DNA of 64,000 bases from Solanum dulcamara (Eukaryota; Streptophyta; Magnoliopsida; Solanales; Solanaceae). The translations under genes were made by a program, and so were the position numbers. How positions within the stretch are numbered: the first letter of the stretch is position 1; every line of letters begins with the position of its first letter. Below the pieces are notes generated by a model. That model was not told where the DNA came from, searched no databases, and saw only the letters and a list, made by a program, of their open reading frames with translations. This document shows positions 48,101 through 58,953 of the stretch, one piece after another. The stretch spans positions 84,110,341 to 84,174,340 of the forward strand of contig NC_077237.1 of NCBI RefSeq assembly GCF_947179165.1, written 5' to 3'.

Positions 48101-51100
48101 CGTAGATAAGGTGTTAATTCAGCGAATGATACCCCATTATCTGCCTTCCATTTTATAAATACTCTTTACCTTCTGAACAATCCAGTAAACCAATTAAAAC
48201 AGGTATTCGCCAAATCGTGTAGGCCAGCATTTTGAAACAATTCCTAATTCTCAATTGCTGGATTTCCGGCTGACTTGTCATGCTAAATAGGTTTACTCAC
48301 CCAGTAATCAAAATTTAACTAAGTCATGTTATTTCAGGAAGAAATAAATCATACTCACCTAGTCCAACAGCTTGAAACTTATGATTCTGTGAAATATTTC
48401 TGTGTGTTAACTGTGTCAATGCAATATATAGGCCTGCAACTTCGATAAACCCAAATAAAGCCTTCAACAATTCCTACAAAAAGGGAAGGAGCAGTTTATG
48501 ATCAGCTATTAGCAAATTTTCTCTGAATAAAATACTAACACAAAACCATATTAAATTGAAAAAATGTTTGAACTTTTTTTGCTAGACATCAAGAAATGAC
48601 ACCAAAGATCAACCTCCATTGAAAAGCTATTAGTGTATGGATCACATAAGAGAACATACATTGACCATTTGATTCATCATTGAGCCGAGTTTTTGTAACA
48701 TGGTACAATGTAACATTGTCCTCTCATGTAACGACCCATTAGGTCGTTTTGAAAACTAGAATTTTTTATTTTATAAAAGACTCATTCCGTAAATTTTTAA
48801 TGGGTATTTGGACTATTCGGTAACTATGGTTATTTAGTTGAGGGGTAAAACTTTAGATAATTTATTTAGTTGGTAGGTTAAATTGATAATTTATTTAATA
48901 CCCTATACCACTTTATTTATTAAAATAAGTTAGTAGGGTTTGTGACTTTTTAGTACATAATTAATTAAGAAAAGAAAAAGGAGACAAACCCTGGCGGACT
49001 AACGGTCGAAGCAAACATTGCACTTTCTGCAGGTAAACAAATGAAAATTTGCCACTACTATTACATTATTTTATATAGCTAATTATGTATATAGAATATA
49101 AGACATCCTATTATTATTATCTATAGTGCATTTAGAAGTTAATGATGACAACGACCCTTAGGAATTAGTTATTGGATATTATATCTATTATCATATATGA
49201 ATATGATTGCAGAAAGTTGAGGGTCTAGAATGCCTCTTTGAAGCTAAGGTATTGGGCGTATAGTTTAGTTAAGAGAAATTTCGCATTGTTTATCACATTA
49301 TACTGCAAATTTTGGCATAATTCTAGGTAATTAAATATTAGGTGTATTGTATTACATGAATATCATTAGATTTATGTTATTTGGATAAATTGAGGTTTAA
49401 TCCTAAGTTTGAGATTTAGAAAATTGGTTATAGTAATATTGGTGTCTAAAGATTGGGTTGCTTACGAATATTTTATACTTGATAGATTGAAAACATTTTG
49501 AGGCATTGAGGAAAGCAAAAGCATTGGAGAATTAGCTTGCTTGACTTCAGTTCTTCGGTTGAGGTAGGTTATGGTTTATTCTATATCATAGATAGACTCT
49601 TAATAGCAATTGATAGTCATTGAGTAATGTGTGAAGTTTACTATGCATTTGATTATTGTGGTTTGGATGATTGATATGATGTTGTGATTGGTCTGCAATC
49701 CCAAAACCGTGAAATCAATAATCTTAAACTTGCCCTATCAAAAGTGATGCCTTGAATAAAGTGAAAAGTGATAAGAAAGAATGATAAACTAATTATATTA
49801 TTGGATCGGGTGTCACGTTCTGACACGATATATTTGGATCGGATGTCACAAGCCGATACGATATTATTGGATCGGGTGCCACGTTCCGGCACGGTAATAT
49901 TAAAGGAAAACATATTAAAATGACTTAATGTTACCCAATCTCAAATAACTCATTTCCCAAAAGAGCGTAATGTGGAGGCCTGAACCCTCATGTATACTTT
50001 TGATATTGTTAACTGGTTATGTAATGGTTATTTTTTTTGTGTTGTTACTTGATCTTGATCTTGTTGGTTGCCACATGTTAAGTGCTATGGTTGACTTTTC
50101 GCTATTATTTTATGCATATTGATTTCTATTTTGAGTCGGCCGATGATACCTACGCAGTACATGTTGTCCTGTACTGACCCCTACTTATATTTTTCTTTGT
50201 TTTATTTTGTGGAGTGCAGTGAGTGTTCCATCGACTTCGACTCGACCTCAGTTCTAGCCAGTGTCCAACACATCAGGTATCAGGGTGAGCTATTCATTCT
50301 AGCTCGTGTTGGATTCTCTCGGGCATGGCATGATGTCCTTAGTTTTCGGACACATTAAGTTATTTATTTATTCTGGCGTTTGATATTTTCAGACTTAGTA
50401 TTTTAGAATTAGATGTCCTTGAAGTGATGACTTTCAGGTTTTGGGAAAACTTATCTAATAGACTTTAGTGGTTTTGTTATTTCTTACTCTCATAAATTGA
50501 ACTTCCGCGTTATTGGCATATTTTATAAGTTGGGTTTGTATCGTTGGTTCTCCCACCTAGGAGGTTAAGTGAGGGTGCCACTCATGGCCCATTTTGGATC
50601 GTGACATCTCATTAGTTTCAACTGAATCAGCTTTAATGCTTTGAGTTCCTGTTAGTTTTGGTTTATCATTGTGATCAGCACTGATTCAATTCCTAGGCAA
50701 ACAAACCAAAAGAGGCATTCCTCCTATCATGTTGAAACAACGAAAGGAGAATTGGAAGGGGTAGGTTTGTGGGTTCCAGTTGAGTGTTTCTCACCAAGTT
50801 CCAATTTCTTATGTCATCCAACTCTGAGGGGTTTTCAAGCGATTGCTCGACAGACATAGATTTAGTCTTCGAAGGAATCAAAAAAAGGAGAGACTGGTAG
50901 AGCCTAGATGGATAAAATCAAATGGTTGGGAAAAGGGATGGTTTAAGAAAAAGAAGACTCAAAAGTACTTCAAGCTCAGTCCATATCCAGCAAGACCTAC
51001 ACTTCAACAAGCCCTGAAATATGTGTCGTCTATAGACAATTAAATTCAATTGTGTTTAGACGAGAGCAGTTTCAAAAAATAAATAAATTGCGTTTAGACG

Positions 51101-53953
51101 AGAGCAGACGTTTATAAGCTGCAGGCTCTCATTCTGACAGGAAACTTTCACCATGCTAGGCCAGCAATCCTAATTTATTGAAGCTACAGCTACTATAGAT
51201 GAAACATCAAATATAAAAATTGATCCTTGACAAACACTACCAATTTCGGGAAAAAAATCGTCCTTGACAGCAAGACAATAGCTAAAATGCCAAAAATAAG
51301 ATGACAGTGGTTGTGATGTTCATCATGATAAGAAACATATTAAAAGAGGGATAATGAAATACCTGATATGGATCAAAATTGTCGCTTTCGCTTTCAGATA
51401 CATTAAGAAATGTTGCTAGACAAACTAGCTGAAAAGGAAAAGAATCTAAATGAGCTCGATGGGATACAAAAAGGAATAAAACAACAAAAGTAACGTCCAG
51501 GAAATTAAATTCATATTCTTTGACATTTTTTCTGGTTAAATTGGTACACAGAGTAAAACTTAATTCATCTCTCAGCTTCTTTTTCTTCATATTCTTGTTG
51601 GGAAGAGCTAATTCCATTAAGTAAAAATAGTATGAATCCATGGTCATGGACTCATGGCATAATCGAGCAGTAATTATTTACCTTAACTAGTGCGGTAACA
51701 AGGTAAACAACAGCAGCCTTTATTGAAGTCCACAGTGTGTCATACTCAGACCTGCATAAAAAGGCGATAGTTTCAACTTCCGTTCAAATTTCCTTTACAA
51801 AAACGGAAAACTTCTGTTAAAAATTACAGTATTGGTTTATAGAGGCCTCCCTTCCATGTCATGGAACGTGTCACAAATGATAAGGTGATAAAAATGTTGA
51901 CTTGATTCTAAAATCGTAGATTAAAGAGAAAAAGGAACATACTATAACAACTCACTCATGGAGGACGGAGAATTATATCATACATAACAATAATCCAATT
52001 TGACTAACTTTTGAATGCAGAACATGAAAACAATGAGGAAACATAATATATCAAGCATCAGTTTCAGATATTTAAGTCTAAACAAGATTAAATAGGAAAG
52101 AAGATTAAACACGCTTAGCACTATAAGAATATTGGTAGATCTATGTTTGCTTGGATTCTCCAAAAATGTTGCCGCTTTACGACTTTTGGAGAATCCCACA
52201 CGAACCCGTTGACATTTCTAAAGAGTTCGAGCAACATAGATGTACATATATATATATGCTTGACTAAACATTAATCAGACAAAGCTGATCCACTACGATA
52301 TCGTTCATAACAGACTCTCCTGTGCTGGAATAGAAAAGGATTGCCTAAATATTTGAGTTGAGCCTGGAATTCTACAACTGCTGCAATATGGTGGAGCATT
52401 TGGAAGGAGAGAAATAGAAGATGTTTCGATGGACAGAGCAACTCAATCGGGAAAATCAAGTTTAGCTGTATTCTTTTGGTCTCTTTTTGGTGTAAAATGG
52501 ATTTAGTTGAAGATGCAGATACCCTGTTACAATTCAAAGAATCATTTGTGTAGATAGCCAGGGTTTACTCTTTTTTGATATAGTCACCGCACTTTCTTAG
52601 TGCTAGATTTGTTATCACTGCTACTTACCTTTCAAAAAAAAATCATTCCTAACCGACAAAATCATATCAAAAAACCTTAACTAGATTATGCACTCAACAA
52701 ATAAATGCATCATTTTTTGCACAAACTTTAGCTACTTAAACATGATTAAAAAAAAGGCAGATCTAGGATTTAAAGTTTATGGGTTCCTGACATCTAAAAT
52801 TTTAATAAATGCCCAAAGGGATTCGAACCCTCAATAAGGAGGACAGCAAAGCTTAAGTGGGTTCCATTTCTACCATTGGACCAAGAGGCAAATTTGTTAT
52901 TGGGTTTCCAACACAAATTTCTTATATATTTAATAGATTTTTCAATAAAAACACTGAATCTACATAAAAATTACTGGGTTCCCGGGAACCACCACCCAAA
53001 GCCCCGCATCCGCCTCCGATAAAAAATACACTTAAAACTTCAGTATCATGATAAAACACTTGAGAATCAATAACATCAGCTCATGATTAAAGAAAAAAAA
53101 TGAACTTTAAGCCATAACCAATAACAATGTTTAATCATAACCTATAAAGATAACATCTTTTAAATAATTTGACTAATACTACCAATCAAACACTTCTAAC
53201 TGTTTAACTTTAACTCCTAGAGATAAAAAAAATTACTCCAATTTATTTGTCTTGCTTTAAAAGAATGTCTTTTTCCTTTTTTTGACAACTCTTTAATTCT
53301 ATCTTTTCACGTGAAATATTCAAGGCCACAAGATTAAAGCACATGTTGATACATTCTGCATATCTTAGTACTTTAAAACCACAAGATTCAAAAGTTTGTT
53401 TTACTTTCTTAAATTTCGTATCACACCATAACCAGAAAAACAAATCGAAACGGATGGAATACTAAATTCAGTGCATACTCATCTGTCAATAAATCATATA
53501 AGAGTTAATACAGGTCATTAAATTGACTATTAACACTAAACATGAGACCCCAAAAAAATTTTACTCAATCAAAAACATGGGAATTGAAAACAAAACCAAA
53601 TTTCATATAAGGAGATCAAAACGATTCTTGAAAAAATTGACTCCTAGAACTAAAAAAAATACTAAATTCAGTGCATACCCAGAAGCCAGTAAATCATATA
53701 AGAGCTAATACAGGTCATTAAATTGCCTTCTAACACTAAATATGAGACCCCAGATAAAAATTATTCAATCAAAAAACATGGAAATTGAAAACAAACAAAA
53801 AAAACACCAAAATTGCATATAAAAAGATGGAAACGATTCTTGAAAAAAAAAACTAAGTTTTGAGCAAAAAACGTACAAAGGGGTTGCTGAGTAATAGACA
53901 GCATGAGGTCCGAATGTAAGGATTGCACAGTTGAAGAAATGGAAAACCGTCAT
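45126..53953 (-). CDS. TMEM147: TMEM147 homologue (ER membrane, BOS/translocon-associated complex), 7 exons
   Basis: Exons 53953-53877, 51751-51682, 51428-51363, 48473-48359, 47378-47263, 46999-46875 and 45249-45126 join without a stop into 230 residues, close to the 224 of the human protein. The start MTVFHFFNCAILTFGPHAVYY is the family start; an in-frame ATG 14 codons upstream is not used in the family. Then SEYDTLWTSIKAAVVYLVTA, LVCLATFLNV, GLYIALTQLTHRNISQNHKF, WAFADSVLHRLVPLWVGARG, SISLAALGSLMWLRKNKPKT and, at the end, KVVGFELFSSLLIAFISWQ, giving about seven membrane spans. In animals TMEM147 is part of the multipass translocon (with Nicalin and NOMO); the plant role is inferred. Intron 3 (2.9 kb) holds a solo LTR; intron 1 a MITE and a tRNA-like repeat; introns 5 and 6 hold other repeats. 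Confidence 0.92.
45471..45641 (-). mobile_element. tRNA-related SINE with 17-bp TSD in TMEM147 intron 6
   Basis: On the minus strand an A-box-like GGTTGAGGGACTTGTAT and a B-box-like CACAAGTTTGAGCC are followed by about 100 bases and an A-rich end. Flanks TTTATGTTATTTAGTTT (45454-45470) and TTTATGTCATTTAGTTT (45642-45658) differ at one base. Confidence 0.8.
46107..46564. mobile_element. Longer foldback element of the TTGCTCGGAT family in TMEM147 intron 6
   Basis: Left end TAAGTTGCTCTGATTCGGAT and right end AATCCGAGCAACTTA are inverted repeats of each other with small changes. Ends resemble those of 18037-18137 and 52139-52241, but the interior is longer and unrelated at a glance. Confidence 0.55.
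46735..46815 (-). repeat. Fragment related to the SINE at 45471-45641
   Basis: Shares CAAACTCGGGGATAATGGacCCACCC...CTACCCTT with the corresponding part of the complete SINE. The tRNA-like head is missing. Confidence 0.55.
48727..50606 (+). mobile_element. Solo LTR (family B) in TMEM147 intron 3
   Basis: Starts TGTAACGACCCATTAGGTCG, ends GGATCGTGACA, and is flanked by perfect TSDs TCTCA (48722-48726 and 50607-50611). Length 1880 bp, no coding domain. It lies in antisense orientation relative to the gene if the family C orientation convention is used. Splice sites of the surrounding exons are intact. Confidence 0.92.
49803..49895 (+). repeat. Hairpin-unit array in the intronic family B LTR
   Basis: GGATCGG recurs at 49803, 49836 and 49869, a 33-bp period. 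The units contain GTGTCACGTTCTGACAC, a decayed GTCACAAGCCGATAC and GTGCCACGTTCCGGCAC; the first and third are good inverted repeats. Confidence 0.88.
52139..52241. mobile_element. Palindromic MITE in TMEM147 intron 1
   Basis: ATCTATGTTTGCTTGGATTC at the left pairs with GAGTTCGAGCAACATAGAT at the right; a second internal pair is CTCCAAAAATG/CATTTCTAAAG. Same family as 18037-18137. Confidence 0.75.
52756..53018 (-). mobile_element. tRNA-like repeat element (SINE or MITE) in TMEM147 intron 1
   Basis: On the minus strand TTGGTCCAATGGTAGAA and GGGTTCGAATCCC resemble tRNA A and B boxes. The outer ends GGCAGATCTAGG and the inverse of CCGCATCCGCC are imperfect inverted repeats. A related fragment lies at 60741-60836. 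Which class it belongs to is unclear; no convincing TSD was found. Confidence 0.55.
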
Positions 53954-54384
53954 CTTCTTCTTCTTTAGATCAGTAGAGGAGATCTCAAAAACCAAAGCTG
54001 CTTCTACTTTTTTTGTGTGTTTTTTTTTTGTCTTCAGGTGGATTTCGGCTTAAACTTGGGCTCTTTGATCCACTTTATTGGGCTACTTGTTGTTTTTATA
54101 TGGGCTCTGAACTGGTTAGGTGGGCTTTTAAATTTAGATTTTGAGGTAGGGGGTAACCACTTTTTGAAGACGTTGGAGGTGGGTTGTTTTGAACTTTTGA
54201 TTTCATTAAGTGGTGCCAAAGGCAAGCATGGTTATTTCTAGCATCGTCGCTTTTATGTACTAGGTAATAGTTTGTTTGGATTGATGTTACATATCATTTC
54301 ATAATGTATTGCAAATAGCGACTTTTCGAATGACCTTGGAGGTGGATTGTTTTGAACGTTTGATCGCACTGCCATGGTCTGTGG

Positions 54385-55038
54385 TAGGGCTGTACAGGAC
54401 AAACCGATAAACCGCACCAAACCGACAAACCGAACCAAACCGGAAAAAAAACCCGACTAGTGGTTTGGTTTGACTTGGTTTGGTGTTTGAAAAAAAAAAC
54501 CGACCATTATAGGGTTGGTTTGGTTTTAATTAAAAAAAGTCAAACCGAACCCAAACCGACCCGATTGTAGATATACTACTTTTAAATTATGTTATACATA
54601 AAAATATTTATTAAAATGTAATTTATAAATATTTTTTAAAATTTTTTCATAATTTTTGTTTTCTTTCTTACATTTAGATTTGGACTTGAGTAGACCATCT
54701 AAATAATATACAAAAAAAACTTATCTTATAAAGTTAAAACTTCAAACAGTGTTGTGCCTCCATCTTATATGTTGATATTTTGTACTAGAACTCTTTTTAA
54801 GAAGCACTGCTCTGTGCTTTTTATTAGATACTATGAAAAACCCGAAAAAATCCGAAAAAACCCAAAAAACCCGAGAAACCCGAAAAACCCGATAAAATCC
54901 GAAAAACCCGAGAAAAATTGATATCGAAAAACCCGACTTTTATTGGTTTGGTTTGGTTTATAGATTTAATAACCCGACACAAATGGTTTGGTTTGGTTTG
55001 TAAAAAATCTGAACCAACCCGGTCCATGTACACCCCTA
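54385..55038. mobile_element. hAT-type non-autonomous element with perfect 8-bp TSD
   Basis: Inverted ends TAGGGCTGTACAGGAC and GTCCATGTACACCCCTA; flanks GTCTGTGG at 54377-54384 and 55039-55046 are identical. The 654-bp interior is rich in AACCGAACCAAACCG-type and AACCCGAAAAA-type short repeats (clearest at 54838-54915), and has no transposase. Confidence 0.92.
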
Positions 55039-55154
55039 GTCTGTGGTCATTGGGTGATACTAAAGGCAAGTAAGGGCTATTTCTAGGATCGTCGTTTTTA
55101 TGTACTAATAGATTGGTTGGACAATTATTATATTTCGTTTCATAATGTATATTG

Positions 55155-55430
55155 CTCCCTCCGTTTTTATTTACTTGTCAAATATTTTTTAATTTGATTT
55201 TTTTTTTCACTTATCAATTTTGACAAATCAAGAAAAGATAATTTTTTTCTTCTTATTCTACTCTCAATTTATTAACATTGAATTAATGTATTTGAAAAAT
55301 GTAGTAAGTAAATATGTTTAAAACTATATCAATTAATAGGGGTAAAATAGTAAACTCGCTATACCAATCATTGTTTTCTTAATATGTGTGTCAAATCAAA
55401 ATTTAACAAGTAAAAAGGAATGGAGGGAAT
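55155..55430. mobile_element. Stowaway-like MITE
   Basis: CTCCCTCCGTTTTTATTTAC at the left and the inverse AAAAAGGAATGGAGGGAAT at the right; subterminal TTACTTGTCAAA/AACAAGTAA also pair. Confidence 0.8.
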
Positions 55431-55810
55431 ATATTGATTGTACTGTATTGTCTTAATGAGTATGACATTTAGATAAATTATATTAATTTTTGTTGTTTCA
55501 TAATGTCACGTACCAATAATCTGAGAATAAGCTAACACTATTACAACCAAAAAAAGAGAGTAGGGTACGCGGTAGAAAATTTATAAAATAAGAAGAAAAA
55601 AGGTAAGATAAAGGATAAAATTGAATTATTACGCAATAATTAAGCGCGATATTAGATTAGGGGAAAAAAATAAGATAACTGCGCGAGCGCATCAAATTGG
55701 TTATTATATAAAATGACATTTTTCGTCATTGTTACCTAACAACGTATTTAACGCTATAATACAATAAAAAGTAAATAACAATCAAAATAAACATTGTAAC
55801 AATACGATAT

Positions 55811-58332
55811 TGTCACGACCCAAGCCTAGGGCCTAGACGTGACACGGCGAATGAGACACCCGGAGGTACCTCATCCAAGCTTCTTAGCATTCATTAAGCA
55901 TTTCATTGGTAATGGTAAACAATAATAAGCGGAAATAAAAAAAACATTTTTCCATTTGTGTCCAAACATACCTCTACTAATAGACTTGGAGGGGGCTAAG
56001 ACATGTCCCTAGCTCACCCTCAATTTAAGTGTCAAGAAATGCCTTAATAAAAGTCTTACTATTCTACATAACATAAGCTTAGAATAAAAAGGATGTTGTT
56101 CCCGAAACATGGGAACTCACCACAAGCAAATCTTCAAACTAATACGAGTTAGCCATGTGGAGTAGATTGAGGAGCGACGTCGGTTCCTACATGGTGATAT
56201 CATGTAGGCAAAAGTATGCGTTAGTACTTTGAATGTACTAAGTATGTGAGTATGCTATGAAATGAAGAACATAAAAGGGACATGAGAAATCAATATGCAT
56301 AAGTGAATGAATGTGTTAGACATCATCATAGGAAACCTTAAAATATTTATTTTTATGGGGAAATGACCATAACCGACATTTAAGACCATGCGAGCTATTA
56401 CATGGAATCCAACATAAGCTCCTACGTTGGCACGGAGAGACTACTTGCCAGGTAGAACTCCATTCAGATTACATTTAATTATTTAACATTTGGTGGCTAC
56501 AAAGGCCTAGCCGACAAGGGCTCCTATGATGGCACATAGTTAATGCAACATGAGACTTTACTTAAGGACCCCTTAGGTCGAGTCCCCATCTACATGCTAC
56601 ATTCGGTGGTAGGTCAAATCCCACGGAATAACATTTATATATCATAATAACATAAGCATTGTATGACTTTAGACATCAAATCATCATCGGTGGAATAGCT
56701 CATTAAAACTTTTGGTTTATAATATCATCATGACTACCATGTCCTATTTACCGTTCTACTAATGAACCTTGTTTTATAAGAAAATTAGGTCTACAATCAG
56801 TGATGGCATTCCGGGTACCATGCTAATCGGACCTTCCATTTTGGGAAAATGTTCAAAAGCATTGACGGCTTATAGGGAGGTAAAACATGCCATATCATAA
56901 CCTTAAACATTTCATTTGATTCAATGTGATAATTGTCCTTTCACATTGAAACCTTAATTTGGCTAAGAAGCCCTTTTATCAATCAAGCATTTCATAAAGA
57001 CATTTCATTTGATTCAATGTGAGAATTGTCCTTTCACATTGAAACCTTAATTTGGCTAAGAAGCCTTTTTTATCAATCAATCATTCAATCATTTCACAAG
57101 ACTCCCTTAAATATAGGCATTTGCTTCATAAACTTTCATTTAGAGTCAAACTTTCAATCCAACTTCATTTCAACATAAGAAGACTAGGTGGGTTCATTTC
57201 ATATAACTTTCAAATACATTTTAAAAAATACATGTATGCATGAGAGTGCTATGATTGCATCAAATCAAACATCTTAAAAATAACCCACCATATGCACTTT
57301 AAAACTACTTTCAAGCCTTCATATAAGTACCTTAATAAATCATCTAATTCATGTAAATAAGAATCAACATAAGTCAATATAGGTAATAAACTTCAAATAT
57401 TCATGAATCTATACATTTGGAATTGTAGTATGAAAATTCCTAAAATTTCTCATCACTTGAAATTAAGAGTCAATACACATATATATACCAATAGGAGTAA
57501 ATAAATTTAAATATACCATAATCTATGCATTTGGAACCATTATGTAAAATAACATAAGATTTCATCATTTAAAATGGAAATACTAGATTGAGAAAACTTT
57601 TGGGCTCCATGGGTGGAAGAACCCATGGATGAAAACCCACATACCTTAGGGAGGAACTTGAAGAAGATTTGGAGAAGTCTTGGTCTTCAATGAGGAGCCT
57701 TGAATCCTTGAGTTTGATAGAAAAATTGGAGGGGATTATTTGAGAGAGAAGAGGATGAAGTTTAGGGTTCTTTAGAGAGGTGAAAGGCTGAAAAATGACT
57801 CTCAAACATGCCCAAGTTCGTGTATATACATTTAGAGAAAATGCCCAAGTTGCCCTTCATCAAAAAATCTGGAAAATAGGCAAAAAAACTGCTGGCGCTA
57901 TAGCTGGCACGACGCGCCAGCACCCAAACTACTGAGGCTAGTTTGCCTGAAATTCTGCAGAGATAGTTTGTGGTAAAATGGTCATAACTTTTGACTCCGA
58001 ACTCCAAAAATTGCAATCTTGGTGGCGTTGGAAAGAAGACTCAAATACCTTTAATTTGATAGGTTAGGTCCACCCAATTCACTATATTCTAGGAGATATG
58101 ATCGTTTGAAGTTGACCCTTATACGAACTCATTCGGAAAATTAGCCAAGACGAATTCTTTGGACTTGACTTGATTTTAGGGATCCCTTATGACCCTAAAT
58201 CACATCTAATACCCTTAAATTACTTAGGAATTGATCCTAACTCATGAATGCACTTCAAAGTCGTAGAGTACGATCCCATACGTACATGAAAAATGCTACG
58301 AGTCTTGGCGTAGAAATTTTTGGGGTGTTACA
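55811..58332 (-). mobile_element. Solo LTR (family A)
   Basis: Plus-strand start TGTCACGACCCAAGCC and end GGGGTGTTACA, flanked by identical GATAT (55806-55810 and 58333-58337). In reverse complement its first 400 bases align with 37086 onward (TAGGATCAATTCCTAAG, GATTTAGGGTCATAAGGGAT, CCTATCAAATTAAAGGT). It contains a tandem duplication of 93 bp (56907 and 57000, ATTTGATTCAATGTGA...). No protein domain. Confidence 0.92.
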
Positions 58333-58389
58333 GATATACAATAGGTAAGAGGTAAGACCACTTTATACATAGCAATTCCTAGCTAGAAA

Positions 58390-58647
58390 CTAGTCCAACA
58401 CTGATCAAACACAAAGATTTTTAAGTTTGCACTAAAAAACAGTTTCTATACCTAATATTAATCGAGGTGGATTCAATATTTAATTTATATTTAATATTTA
58501 TTAAACTTTTAATAAACTTTATACATAAACTAGTCTAACGCTGGTCCAACACAAAGTACTTTCTATACCTAATATTAATCGAGGTGGATTCAATATTTAG
58601 TGTATATTTAATATTTATTAAACTTTTAATAAACTTTATATATAAAT
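58390..58647. repeat. Tandem duplication of about 120-140 bp upstream of CYP82
   Basis: Both copies contain CTAGTC-AAC, AACACAAAG, TTTCTATACCTAATATTAAT, CGAGGTGGATTCAATATTTA and TTAATAAACTTTATA. They begin at 58390 and 58530; the first has about 20 extra bases. The array lies roughly 300-560 bases before the CYP82 start codon. Confidence 0.88.
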
Positions 58648-58885
58648 TTATACTTCATATCATAATTTATGAATTTTGATGAACCCGTACCCGAAGGAAT
58701 ACGTCCTCCCATGAATACCAAGTGTGCATATATATATATATATATATAAAAGCACATAATTCTATAGAAAGTCATAAACAAATATTTTCCATTTGGTCAA
58801 CGAAGAGGACTAACATGCACCATGCCACCAAGTTTTAGAGAAAGTTTCATGCTCTATGACTCAAAAAAAGTTATTGAAACAAACC

Positions 58886-58892
58886 TATAAAT
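58886..58892 (+). promoter_or_regulatory. Probable TATA box of CYP82
   Basis: TATAAAT is 62 bases before the start codon. A second candidate, TATAAAAG at the end of a (TA)n run near 58745, would give a leader of about 180 bases. Confidence 0.45.
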
Positions 58893-58953
58893 TGATTCAA
58901 AATTTTCCTTAAAAATTAACTTAACACCCTTTAATTTCTTTTATTTACAAAAC

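Larger units (their letters stand above)
54010..55810. other. Spacer upstream of TMEM147 with transposons and a split tandem duplication
   Basis: Two copies of a segment of about 160 bp (54157-54316 and, split by the hAT-type element, 54317-54384 plus 55039-55150) share GGAGGTGGgTTGTTTTGAAC, AAAGGCAAG, TATTTCTAG, ATCGTCG and TTTTATGTACTA. No gene. The part next to 53953 is presumably the TMEM147 promoter. Confidence 0.65.

Noticed and set aside
52812..52893. tRNA gene with GGTTCGAATCC
   Set aside because: Only the box motifs fit; acceptor and anticodon stems cannot be formed and the unit is part of a larger repeat.
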